A DNA stretch of 64,000 nt from Metabacillus endolithicus (GCF_023078335.1 NZ_CP095551.1:124001-188000); one strand, 5' to 3'; positions 48,433 to 57,336 are shown, counted from the stretch's first letter. Translations and numbers: made by a program. Notes: generated by a model from the letters alone, not told the origin.

Positions 48433-49273
48433 AGATAGATATAAGAACATTAGCTTCAATGATGAAATGCAAGATGTGACAATTGAAAAGCTTAGGAGTA
48501 TTAAAAGTGAAAATAAAAGAAGTTATAAACCAATGTTAGCTTCATTAGTTGCTATTACAGTAGCGTTACTGTTATTTTTTAGCTTTGATTTTTCATCTGT
48601 TCATAGAAATTCAGCGAATATTGGAAATGAAGCAGAACCTAAAGATTACGAGGATCAATCCGTAAATTATTTAGTTGTTTTAAGTAGAGAAGATAAGCCT
48701 AGTATCTTACTTATAAATATTAATAAAGAGGAAAAAGAAGCAAAGTATATATCAGTTCCAAATAAGCTTTATATAAATAATGTTTTATTTGATAATCCAA
48801 TTACGGAAGATGCCATAGAAAAAGCTTTCTCTGTTAAGATCACAAATACATTTCTTTTAGATGATAATATTTTAGGGGATTTTATTGAAAAAAACAAAGG
48901 AATACAAGTTAATAATGATTTTGATTTTGAATATGGCCAGAGTGTTTTTAAAGAAGGAATAATTACATTTCAAAAAGGTCAGGAACTTGTAGATTTTACA
49001 TCCATGAGAGTACTGGACCCAAGAGGTGACCATGGTAGAGATGCACGGGTAATCTCAGTATTAGAAGAATTATTTAAGCAAGAAGAGTTCTATACAGATA
49101 TTCTTAAAAAGAAAATGACAGAGTTTGATAAAGTATTGTTATCTATTAAAAATATTAAGTTTGAAGACAATGTTGTATTTGAAGAACAGAACATTGATGG
49201 AGTATATAGTGAAAAAATAGATGATAAAAATTTAGAAAAACTTAAAAAGTCATTTGGTTGGAGTGAAAACTAA
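48392..49273 (+). CDS. putative membrane anti-sigma factor with an LCP-like extracellular domain
   Basis: 293 residues. Residues 1-45 are cytoplasmic, charged and helical, 48-66 form the only membrane helix, and the rest is extracellular. The extracellular part resembles a LytR-CpsA-Psr (LCP) domain: FLLDDNILGDFIEKNKGIQV, then SVFKEGIITFQKGQELVDFT and at residues 209-219 DPRGDHGRDAR, close to the LCP motif that binds polyprenyl pyrophosphate. In LCP proteins this domain transfers wall polymers to peptidoglycan. Here it could act as a sensor holding the sigma factor. AAAGGAGGTAAAAACTG precedes the ATG. The anti-sigma role is inferred from overlap and topology. Confidence 0.7.
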   Translation: MEEKLNKLKTSLDKDRYKNISFNDEMQDVTIEKLRSIKSENKRSYKPMLASLVAITVALLLFFSFDFSSVHRNSANIGNEAEPKDYEDQSVNYLVVLSREDKPSILLININKEEKEAKYISVPNKLYINNVLFDNPITEDAIEKAFSVKITNTFLLDDNILGDFIEKNKGIQVNNDFDFEYGQSVFKEGIITFQKGQELVDFTSMRVLDPRGDHGRDARVISVLEELFKQEEFYTDILKKKMTEFDKVLLSIKNIKFEDNVVFEEQNIDGVYSEKIDDKNLEKLKKSFGWSEN

Positions 49274-49288
49274 TCTTCAACAATCAAA

Positions 49289-49319
49289 GCACGAATGTGT
49301 AACATTCGTGTCTTTTTTA
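49289..49319 (+). terminator. terminator of the sigma/anti-sigma operon
   Basis: ACGAATGT / ACATTCGT hairpin with T6, 15 bp after CTTCAACAATCAAAGC. Confidence 0.85.
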
Positions 49320-49443
49320 TGTGAAAGGATAAAAATGGAAAAGACATTGTGGAGCGTTACACTTAAACTATCGAGCAGTTTTGTTCAACCTGAATTGAAA
49401 CTTATATTAAATATAACCGTCAAATTTAAGAAAGGGTGTTTGT

Positions 49444-49911
49444 GTGAAAAGTAAACATTTATTATCTATTGCTGTTTTATTTGTTTTATTTATTTCCTTT
49501 TATCAAGGTAAGACATTAGCAACATCTTGGGCTTATCCATTTGTAGTTTGGGATGGATATATTTATGTGATAAGTGATGAATATGTAACGGAAATTGAAA
49601 ATGAAATAGGACATGTCACTAGGCATTCGGATATGGAACAGTATTCCGGTAACTTCTCTAATGCCTATAAGCGAGGCACTAAATACTATTCAATTAAAGA
49701 GATAAGTACAGACCAAGCAATAGCAGTTGAAGTATCGGATGGTCAATATATAAAGGCATATAGAGAAGCAGAATATGAAATGAGAAGTCCTTTTGGTGGT
49801 TTCCTTGATGGACAACAAGGGATTATTAAAATTATTATATTTTCTGTATTGAGTATTTTAGCTATTTTTCTCATTTATAAAGTGATAAAGAATAACCGTG
49901 GAAGAGGTTAA
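49444..49911 (+). CDS. secreted/membrane protein, unknown
   Basis: 155 residues with a signal peptide (LLSIAVLFVLFISFYQGKTL), an extracellular segment with SWAYPFVVWDGYIYVISDEY and a C-terminal helix (IIKIIIFSVLSILAIFLIYK) followed by basic residues. This looks like a membrane-anchored sensor or surface protein. GTG 49444 follows AAGAAAGGGTGTTT. Confidence 0.65.
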   Translation: MKSKHLLSIAVLFVLFISFYQGKTLATSWAYPFVVWDGYIYVISDEYVTEIENEIGHVTRHSDMEQYSGNFSNAYKRGTKYYSIKEISTDQAIAVEVSDGQYIKAYREAEYEMRSPFGGFLDGQQGIIKIIIFSVLSILAIFLIYKVIKNNRGRG

Positions 49912-50032
49912 AAACCTTATCGAACTAGTGTAGTGTTAGTTCAATATCCATCTTCACTCTTCAGCAATATAAGCGCGGGTATTGAAAACGAATAATTTTA
50001 TGATACTAAAAGTAATTAGAGGTGGAGAAGTA

Positions 50033-50566
50033 ATGAAAAATAAAATTCACATAATAAAATTTCAGGGTCAGGAACTTCGACGTTAGGTTCTTCATTATCA
50101 AATGTTTTACCTCATAGACATCTTGATACCGATGATTATTTCTGGACAACTAAATTCACTAAACAAAGAAAAGTAGCTGAAAGAAGAAAGATGCTTAAAA
50201 ATGATTTATCACAAAATGAAGACTGGATTCTTTCTGGTGCAGTGTGTGGTTGGGGTGATAACTTTAAAAGTTATTTTGATTGTGTTATATTCCTATGGAT
50301 TCCCCAAGATATAAGGCTTGAAAGGCTAAAACAGAGGGAATTTCAACGTTATGGAAATGAAATATTAGCTGGTGGTAGCAAATATGAACAATCGAAAACA
50401 TTTTTAGAGGGCTTCTTTATATGATAGTGCAGGAATGGAAGTTAGAAGTAAAGCTTTACACGAGGCTTGGATGGCGGATTTATCATGTCCAGTATTAAAA
50501 ATTGAGGGAGATTATTCTGTAAGTGATAGAGTCGATATTGTCTTAGATTACTTAAATTGTAATTGA
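50033..50566 (+). pseudogene. P-loop kinase (AAA/shikimate-kinase-like), two frameshifts
   Basis: MKNKIHII is followed by a broken segment and then SGSGTSTLGSSLS, a P-loop of nucleoside/shikimate-type kinases, then LPHRHLDTDDYFW, the acceptor-site region. The frame reads AVCGWGDNFKSYFDCVIFLW and RLERLKQREFQRYGNEI, then stops at 50424. Removing one G from GGG near 50412 gives LEASLYDSAGMEVRSKALHE and a C-terminus to TGA 50566. About 175 residues if repaired. GGTGGAGAAGTA precedes ATG 50033. Confidence 0.6.
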
Positions 50567-50691
50567 ACTAAATGGGGAGTCAGTTGATCTAAAGTTTTAT
50601 GATCTTCCACAATAAAAGCGCGTTTGTTGAAGATGATTCACTAGAAAATGATCAAAGTTTTTTTAAGAAGTGTAAACCGATAAAAACTATA

Positions 50692-50736
50692 AGAGTATGT
50701 TTTGATCAACCTTTTTTCAAAACATACTCTTTTTAT
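50692..50736 (+). terminator. strong terminator upstream of the origin
   Basis: GAGTATGTTTTGA / TCAAAACATACTC with a ~10-nt loop and T5. Confidence 0.9.
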
Positions 50737-50869
50737 TTGTTTTATATCAAGATTTTTTGATTAAAAATTTTATAAAAGCAACACCTTGTGAAATATAGAG
50801 CCTGTTTGATCAATGCGTGTTTTCGATCAAACTTTTTTATAACCTAACAGATGCACAATTGTGAATCAA

Positions 50870-51485
50870 TGACGCTTCCTTGCTCCAATGTGCATGCACA
50901 GAATGAAATTGTGCATGCACAAGGTGAAATTAGCGACGTTACCCTGCTCCAATGTGCACAGAAAAAATTTACTGACGTTTGCTTGCTCCAATATGCACAA
51001 ATGTGAAATACTGACGTTACCTTGCTCGTATCTATAATTATATGTTGGAATAGCCTTGATTTATCAACCTTTTAGGTACTTCTTTTGTGCACAATAGGAT
51101 TATAAAATGTCGTTAATATGAACAAGAGTTAACAATATATCATTTAAGTACTATCAAGAAGTCTTTATGCACCTGCACAATTGTGAATTAATGACGTTTC
51201 CTTGCGCATAAATACTACTAATAAAATTAATATATATGACGTTAACATGCACAATTTATAGTCTCAAATTCTCTAAAACCCTTGATATACCAACAATATC
51301 TCAGTTATTTCTGTGCACATACTGATGAAGCTATGACGTTAACATGCTCGAATGTGCACGAATTAATGACGTTTGAGTGAACATAAATTTTTTCGACTTT
51401 TTTTCAAACCCTTGTTACGTATAGTTTCAAGGGTTGTGCATCTTTGTGCACAAGTCCTTAATTAAAAAGGGATTTTTGTGCACAA
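50870..51485. repeat. iteron array, candidate plasmid origin of replication
   Basis: Nine copies of a 16-bp repeat, consensus TGACGTTAACNTGCTC, start at 50870, 50934, 50973, 51012, 51109, 51192, 51237, 51334 and 51366. Several continue CAATGTGCAC. A second motif TTGTGCACAA or near matches occurs at 51086, 51312, 51445 and 51477. The rest is AT-rich. One more half-copy (TGACGTTACCT) lies at 52830 after the rep gene. Same orientation and proximity to a Rep-like gene suggest initiator binding. The spacing is irregular and there are no spacers of fixed size, so this is not CRISPR. Confidence 0.7.
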
Positions 51486-51504
51486 CCGATTTGCTATAAT
51501 ACTG
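51476..51504 (+). promoter_or_regulatory. possible rep promoter with overlapping operator
   Basis: TTGCTATAATAC (51491-51502) resembles a -10 region with TATAAT. The palindrome TTGTGCACAA overlaps the region upstream, so binding there would repress rep. The spacing of the -35 is not ideal. Confidence 0.4.
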
Positions 51505-51656
51505 CATATTAGTAAATATTTCTACAAATGGTTACTAAATTCTAATGACAGACTAATTTAATTAGCCGATAGAATATATATGATAGACATTTACTATAAG
51601 AAAAGATAGATTTAAACAGCTCTATCATCAAGTCACTACATAAAGGAGGTACGAAC

Positions 51657-52778
51657 ATGTCTATGGGAAAGATTAAAATTGATGGATTTAGAATGCACCA
51701 ACATATTCTAGATGAATTCAGATATATTAAAGATCAATCCTTTGATAAGCCTACTGCCTCTGCATATGTAGTCTATTTAACTATGCTAAAACAAATGCAC
51801 ATTGAAAACAATCCAAGAGGGATTTTGAAAGAATACAACTTATCATACTGGCCTAAAAAATTAGACATTTCTTATACCTCATTGTATGGTGGGAAAAAGT
51901 TTCTAGAGAAGTACCATTTTGTTAAAGAAGAGATCCAAAACGATTTACCAGTTTTGGTTCTGAAAGATGTTGAAAAATTAAATACTCCCGAAAGAGAAGG
52001 CGTAAAATTAAACTACCTTCTTGTTCCGCATGCTCTTTTTGACACAAACATTTTGGCGGAGTTTGTACGTACTTCTAATCCAGAAGGTATTGAACTGCTT
52101 TTATCTCTTTTTAACCAGTTTAGAACCAGTATGTCTAACAGAGGGATGATCTCACTAGATAAACTAAAGCAATCTCGAAAAATGTCCACCTTAAAAAAGA
52201 AGCTTAATAAAAAGGCCAAAGATGTACGAAAAGTACTTGAGATTCTTGAAGCTCTTTTTGATATTGAATTTGAAGGTCTTTCTTATCGTAAAGAGCAGGT
52301 TTGGATTAAAAAGATCAACTTCTCTTTAAAACCTGAATGTGTAATTGAAGATACTGATGAGTTTGAAGTAAATCGTTTATTAGCACAATTTTCACAAGAA
52401 CTTACATATCGTTTAGATGAACTGCAAATTAAATATAAAGCTCGTGATAAGAAAGATATAATGATCGCTTTTAAACAAGAAGTAGTGTCATTTCTTTACC
52501 ATTTAATCGACGAGGATGATAATAGTTACAAATACAGAGATAAATGGTTGAGATCCTTCTTCCTAAATACGCTTGATAGCGTGGTTGAACATATACAACG
52601 GGAAAAAGAGCGATTAGGTCACTTTAAGATATATACAATTGGTGGTTTCTTTAGAAAAGTGTTTAGAAAGCAGTTCAAAAATGCTATTAAAGATATTCCA
52701 TACGAATATATCCATGATGCAAAAATACGCGAATTCCAAATAACTGGAAGTAAACCGCTGCTTTCTACTATAATTTAA
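51657..52778 (+). CDS. putative plasmid replication initiator protein
   Basis: 373 residues, basic and helical. The N-terminal ~110 residues look like a winged helix (ASAYVVYLTMLKQMHIENNP, then LDISYTSLYGGKKFLEKYHF). The second half is rich in charged helices. I do not recognise a named family. The call rests on the iteron array just upstream, the possible auto-operator and the position before plasmid maintenance genes. An alternative is a DnaD/DnaB-like loader or regulator. AAAGGAGGTACGAAC precedes ATG 51657. Confidence 0.6.
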   Translation: MSMGKIKIDGFRMHQHILDEFRYIKDQSFDKPTASAYVVYLTMLKQMHIENNPRGILKEYNLSYWPKKLDISYTSLYGGKKFLEKYHFVKEEIQNDLPVLVLKDVEKLNTPEREGVKLNYLLVPHALFDTNILAEFVRTSNPEGIELLLSLFNQFRTSMSNRGMISLDKLKQSRKMSTLKKKLNKKAKDVRKVLEILEALFDIEFEGLSYRKEQVWIKKINFSLKPECVIEDTDEFEVNRLLAQFSQELTYRLDELQIKYKARDKKDIMIAFKQEVVSFLYHLIDEDDNSYKYRDKWLRSFFLNTLDSVVEHIQREKERLGHFKIYTIGGFFRKVFRKQFKNAIKDIPYEYIHDAKIREFQITGSKPLLSTII

Positions 52779-52786
52779 AATAGGCC

Positions 52787-52830
52787 GCGCCTAGTGAAAT
52801 TGAAAAAAACCAATTTCTACTAGGCTTTTT
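52787..52830 (+). terminator. terminator of rep
   Basis: GCCTAGTGAAATTG / CAATTTCTACTAGGC with an A-rich loop and T5; the last bases run into TGACGTTACC. Confidence 0.85.
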
Positions 52831-53291
52831 GACGTTACCTAAAAAACTATTACTTATAAGAATAATCATGGTTCAGGATAAATCTATCAACTATATCAAT
52901 TTTTTATCCTTTTTTTTATGGAAACTACTTACGAATGCTTACCTGTTAATATGTTAATATTGAATACTAACTTGTGTATATGTTGAAATAATGTAAAATT
53001 CCCTCTTGATATGTAAACAATTTAAATATAAGTATGTTAACATGTGTTTTTAACGAGGTTAATCTAGTTAATATGTTATAAATACGATATATAACTTCTA
53101 GCTAACCCTCGAAAACTCTTTATTTACAAGGGTTTTCTCTACCTTTTTTATATTTGCTTATTATTATTTGTATTTTTTATTATTACTGTTCTTTTTTATT
53201 AATATATGTTTCTTTTACTTTTATATGATATTTAACAATGGAAATAGTAATAAAGTAAGTAATAGTATCTAAATTGATTTAAGAATATATC
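52831..53291. other. AT-rich non-coding region with short repeats
   Basis: Contains several GTTAATATGTTA-like repeats (52946, 53037, 53072) and TGTATATGTTGAA. No gene. It could bind a partition or regulatory protein, but nothing proves it. Confidence 0.4.
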
Positions 53292-53444
53292 TTTGATAGA
53301 CTGTATAGGTAAAGTTTCCAAGATGCTCAAATGAGCCTTAAATAGAAGATATGCCCTATGGGTGGTATAGACAAATACAGTCTGCCCCATAGGCTTTTTT
53401 GTGTTTTGGAAGCTCTATTTATACACATTTTAGGAGGAATCAAG
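53292..53444 (+). promoter_or_regulatory. structured leader element, copy 1
   Basis: Begins TTGATAGACTGTATAGG. A GCTCA/TGAGC hairpin (53325-53336) precedes a large hairpin whose arms are GCCCTATGGG and CCCCATAGGC, followed by T6 (terminator form), then ACACATTTTAGGAGG. The same order and sequence blocks recur at 54889-55043. Confidence 0.65.
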
Positions 53445-53821
53445 TTGAATTCAGAAGCTATTAAAATTGAAGATCGAAAACGAAAGCTATCAACACTATC
53501 TAGTGGAAATTGGTATTACATTACAGCAGGAAGTAATCATTCAAATTTGATACAGGTATTAAATTAGATGATGAAAGTATTTTTATAAAATATATAGGTG
53601 GTGACTTTGAAGGAACTCCGTTTACTTTTTCATTTAAGCTTAGTAAAGTTGCTATGGATGAAATGTGGAAATATGAATTTAATACACTATATGACGGTAG
53701 CATTGATCTAAAAGTTATTGATCTTGATTGGGTAAGTGATATTGCAACAATTCCCTATACTTTATTAAATGACTTATCAATTTCTCCTAAATATACAAAC
53801 CATATCTCGAAGGGTAAAAAT
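53445..53821 (+). pseudogene. hypothetical leading-region protein, frameshift
   Basis: TTG 53445 after TAGGAGGAATCAAG. It encodes SSGNWYYITAGSNHSN, then stops; one extra T near 53550 gives NFDTGIKLDDESIFIKYIGG and the protein runs to about 53820 before a perfect terminator. The exact end is uncertain because the frame stays open into the next gene. About 125 residues, probably soluble; family not recognised. Confidence 0.45.
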
Positions 53822-53832
53822 ATAATTACCGA

Positions 53833-53868
53833 AGGCAATAGGATTATCCTATTGCCTTTTCTTTTTAT
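53833..53868 (+). terminator. terminator between leading-region genes
   Basis: GGCAATAGGAT / ATCCTATTGCC with T4CT5 tail. Confidence 0.9.
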
Positions 53869-53893
53869 TAAGGATACCAGGAGGGATTTTATA

Positions 53894-54756
53894 ATGAATA
53901 AAACATTTAGAATTGAGGATAGAGTTTATTTTGCTACATCTGCAAGGAAAGATGAAATAGAAATTATAAAAAAGGTTAGACCAGCTAATCTATTAGTATC
54001 TTTTGCATTATGGAGAGAAAAACATAAGGACAAATGTTTAAAGAAAGATCTCATTCAAAAAATTGATTATACACCTAAAAGTATAATTGTAGATAGTGGA
54101 GCATTTACGTTTGGAAACATTGATATAGGAATAGAAGAAATTATTGAAACCTATAAAGAAATGATAGAGGAAGATGGAAAGGAGTTTACTTTTGAAGAAT
54201 TTTCTTGGTGGTGGTTCAATGAGTTTCCAGAAATGGAATATTGTGCGGATAAAAATCAATTTCTCCTTTTTGAACAATATATTAATTTTATCCTTGCCAA
54301 TCAAAAGTATATAGATTATTGTATCGCATTTGATACAATGGGTAGCAATGAAACGGGATTACTAACATTTAAAGTGATGCAATCTCTTGGTTTATATGTT
54401 ATACCTGTGTATCAAGCAGCAACTTTTCTTGGTAGAAAGGTGATACAAAATCGGGATTTTGATGTGCTTAAATATTATACAGACCACACACAATATATCG
54501 CTATTGGTGGGACTGCTATATCGAGAATTAATGGATATACTAAAAAATTTCGTATTAAATCATACGAGAGATATTGGAGATGTATCCTAATCATCATTTT
54601 CATTTACTTGGTACTCTTGACCCTTATATAATTGAAGCTTGTCCAGAATTATATTCAATCGATGGACAATCTTGGCTAGTTAAAGTAAATGATAGAAAAC
54701 AAAAACTATTGTTATCAGAGAAGAAAATTGAAGGGAAGATCGAGTATATCAGGTAA
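53894..54756 (+). pseudogene. TGT-fold enzyme resembling tRNA-guanine transglycosylase/DpdA, one frameshift
   Basis: About 287 residues when repaired. The TIM-barrel features of the queuine tRNA-ribosyltransferase (TGT) superfamily are visible: SIIVDSGAFTFG near the first Asp, IDYCIAFDTMGSNET, GLYVIPVYQAAT, YIAIGGTAISR, HFHLLGTLDPYII and YSIDGQSWLVK. TGT enzymes exchange guanine for a 7-deazaguanine base; phage and plasmid relatives such as DpdA do so in DNA. The break near 54573 is repaired by one extra T (RYLEMYPNHHFHLL). AGGAGGGATTTTATA precedes ATG 53894. Substrate (RNA or DNA) not known. Confidence 0.55.
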
Positions 54757-54888
54757 AAGAAGACTGATTTAAATCTATTTGATTTTCATTATGATCATTC
54801 TAATTTAGAAACTCTATTAGCGATAAAACCTTTATTTACGTAAGTGTAAATATAAAAAAACAGTTGTATTGTAGTATATAAAATAATT

Positions 54889-55043
54889 TGATAGACTAAT
54901 TATGCAAAGTTTTCTTTTTGCTCTATAATGAGCCTTGTATTGAAGTGTTCCCTATGGGTGGTATTTTCTCTAAGAGGAAGTATGCCTATAGGCTTTTTTG
55001 CATTTCTAGAAAGCTTTATTACACATTTTAGGAGGTTGAAAGA
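54889..55043 (+). promoter_or_regulatory. structured leader element, copy 2
   Basis: TTGATAGACTAATTATGC, then GCTC...GAGCCTT, then CCTATGGG / CCTATAGG arms with T6, then ACACATTTTAGGAGG. Co-linear with copy 1 at 53292-53444; inner loops differ. Confidence 0.65.
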
Positions 55044-55873
55044 ATGGAAACACTTGATGTAAAGAAGGTTGGAAAAGAGTTAGCGGCACCTTTTGCTCCA
55101 GATGAAATTGAATGGAGAGTATCGCGAGTTAGTGTTAACAGTCGAGGGCCGCAAGCTATAGTTGTACCTTATGTTTCTTCAAGAGCTATCCAAAATAGGT
55201 TTGACAATGTAGTTGGATGGGATCGATGGGAAAATAAAATTCAACAATTACCGAATGGTGCGTTTATTCAATCAATTAGTATTAGGATAGGTGAGAATCA
55301 AACAATCACAAAGTGTGATGGAGCTGATCCTACAAATTTTGAGGAAACCAAAGGAGGAATTTCTTCAGCATTAAAGCGTACCGCTGTGCTTTTTGGAGTG
55401 GGGAGGTACTTATATAACCTTAGTGAAGTTTGGGTTGAAGTACACGAGAAAAGAAAAACCGATAGAGATATCTATACTTACCACAAGGATAAGAAGGATC
55501 AATCTAAAGATGTTAGAGGTTACTTTACTCCTCCCACATTACCAAATTGGGCATTACCAGAGGCTTTGGACATGAGCAGTCCCCGTCTAGAAATGAATTG
55601 TCATCTCATGAACACCACAATCAACAATCTAACACAATACCAGCTGGCATGGTTGAATGTATTTTCAAAGATATGGTGGAGAAACAATATGACGACGGAG
55701 TAGTTTATGAGATTTGTTTTGAACAAGGTGGTCAAATTTGCGTGATCTATGCGATAGGCAAAATGGCTGAGGAAATCAAAAGATTACAATTGAAACCAGA
55801 GGATAGAGTTGCTATATCTTCTGAAGAACATCGAGGACAATGGGTACTTAATAACGTTGTAAAAGTAGGTTAA
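55044..55873 (+). pseudogene. Rad52/Rad22-family single-strand annealing protein, one frameshift
   Basis: Residues 1-150 form the Rad52_Rad22 domain, with the signature GGISSALKRTAVLFGVGRYL. The ORF stops at 55703, but one extra G near 55562 gives PNWALPEGFGHEQSPSRNEL and continues through TIPAGMVECIFKDMVEKQYD to a stop at 55873 (~277 residues). The C-terminal ~80 residues (VYEICFEQGGQICVIYAIGK) could be an OB-like add-on. Members anneal complementary single strands and are common on conjugative plasmids and phages. AGGAGGTTGAAAGA precedes ATG. Confidence 0.75.
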
Positions 55874-55901
55874 TAAATTACTAAACTTGGAGGAATCATA
55901 T

Positions 55902-56384
55902 ATGTGGAATACATTTGAACTAATCGGGAATTTAACAAAAAAACCAGTGCTTCGAAAAACGAACTCAGGAATTCCTGTGACAAATTTAGATATTGCTCAT
56001 AATTACTGGGTAGGAGAAGAGAAAAGAACTGATTATCTGCAGGTAACTTTATGGAAAGACAATGCTGTTAATGCATGTAAGTATCTTGATACAGGTAGAC
56101 AAGTTTTCGTTAACGGAACAATTAAACCTGTAAAACAAGAGATCAGTAATAAAAAGTATACGTTTAATGAACTTCATGCAGAATCTGTAAAGTACTTAGG
56201 CAGCAATAATCAAGGTAACAGTAATAATCAAAATAATTCTTCTGACCAACAAGGTCAACTAAACAGTTACCAGGAAGATAATTATACACAAGTAGGTAAT
56301 AATCCATTTCAAAGAGGTAATGAGAACCAGAATTATAGTTCTAACCCTTTTGAGCAAAGAAATACAAACCCGTTTGGAAGATGA
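55902..56384 (+). CDS. ssb: single-stranded DNA-binding protein
   Basis: 160 residues. The first ~100 form the OB fold (NTFELIGNLTKKPVLRKTNS, NLDIAHNYW, YLQVTLWKDNAVNACKYL, GRQVFVNGTIKP). A long Asn/Gln-rich linker follows and the C-terminus is NPFGR rather than the usual acidic DDDLPF tip, so contact with host partners may differ. It coats plasmid single strands during transfer. GGAGGAATCATAT precedes ATG 55902; an upstream ATG at 55887 has no site. Confidence 0.9.
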   Translation: MWNTFELIGNLTKKPVLRKTNSGIPVTNLDIAHNYWVGEEKRTDYLQVTLWKDNAVNACKYLDTGRQVFVNGTIKPVKQEISNKKYTFNELHAESVKYLGSNNQGNSNNQNNSSDQQGQLNSYQEDNYTQVGNNPFQRGNENQNYSSNPFEQRNTNPFGR

Positions 56385-56398
56385 TTTTTATAACGAGA

Positions 56399-56428
56399 AA
56401 GGAGTAGCTTTTTAGCTGCTCCTTTTTA
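56399..56428 (+). terminator. terminator after ssb
   Basis: GGAGTAGCT / AGCTGCTCC with T4 loop and T5. Confidence 0.85.
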
Positions 56429-56453
56429 TATTTTTTTATAGGAGGAAGGATTT

Positions 56454-57290
56454 ATGTCTAAAAACGAAGAATTACAATTAATAGGTGCTGCTAAACTAAT
56501 GGAAGATTTATTCTTAAATGGTATCTATCAAAGAAGGAAAAGTTCTAAAGAGTTCCTTGACCAACTAAAGCATACTATGAGAAAAACATTCTCTAATTAT
56601 GAAACAAGAAGAAATGAATTTCATGGTATTGTGGCCAAGTTTGTTAGAGATCCCATTTATAAAACTGATACTGTTGCATTTAAAGGGCTTTTAAATGATA
56701 TAGGAATACTACATAAAGTAGTTAAACTGAAGTATTCGTTCATAAAAAATGATGAGGATCTAGTTGATTTACTTGCAGATTATTCCTATCCGAAAGAATT
56801 TTTTGCTCAAATTTATTTGAATAAAAAAGGCAAAAATGAAGTGGTTAAAAGAGAATTCCTATTCGATACATCATTAGAAGGTATGGCAGAATTATTCAAA
56901 TCTGAAAAAAGGAATTTTGATAGGTTGGAAGAAAAATATCGTAATACTTTACTAGATATAGAAAAATGTCCTATGCTTAAACAAGCTGGAACTCTAAAAT
57001 GTAATTACGGAACTATTAAACTTAGGGAGAAAGATGTTGTTTATGATGTAGAATCTATCTTTAAAGAATTTGGTTCACATTTCTTATTGGAGTATGGACA
57101 AATATCTATGGAGAAAGTAGAAGAATATATAATCAAGGGTTTCTTATCATACAAAGAAATAGAGAAGTTTAGGAAGTTAGTAGATATTCCTTTGAAGTTC
57201 TTTGTAATGGATATTGAAATAGAACGAAAGAGTATGGAAACCTACCAGTACATTTCAATGCAAAAAGCACAAGCTAAACGCTATGCTTAG
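56454..57290 (+). CDS. hypothetical 278-aa plasmid protein
   Basis: A charged, mostly helical soluble protein (IGAAKLMEDLFLNGIYQRRK ... FLDQLKHTMRKTFSNYETRR ... KVVKLKYSFIKNDEDLVDLL). GGAGGAAGGATTT precedes ATG. No domain recognised. It lies between ssb and ArdC-like genes, so a DNA-processing or establishment role is plausible but unproven. Confidence 0.6.
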   Translation: MSKNEELQLIGAAKLMEDLFLNGIYQRRKSSKEFLDQLKHTMRKTFSNYETRRNEFHGIVAKFVRDPIYKTDTVAFKGLLNDIGILHKVVKLKYSFIKNDEDLVDLLADYSYPKEFFAQIYLNKKGKNEVVKREFLFDTSLEGMAELFKSEKRNFDRLEEKYRNTLLDIEKCPMLKQAGTLKCNYGTIKLREKDVVYDVESIFKEFGSHFLLEYGQISMEKVEEYIIKGFLSYKEIEKFRKLVDIPLKFFVMDIEIERKSMETYQYISMQKAQAKRYA

Positions 57291-57336
57291 TATCTTTGTG
57301 AGGAATGTAGAAGGATAAGTTAGTAAGGGGGATGAC

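Noticed and set aside
50870..51381. Possible CRISPR array
   Set aside because: Repeats are short (16 bp), diverged and spaced 36-97 bp irregularly, with no constant spacer length and no cas genes. They fit iterons.
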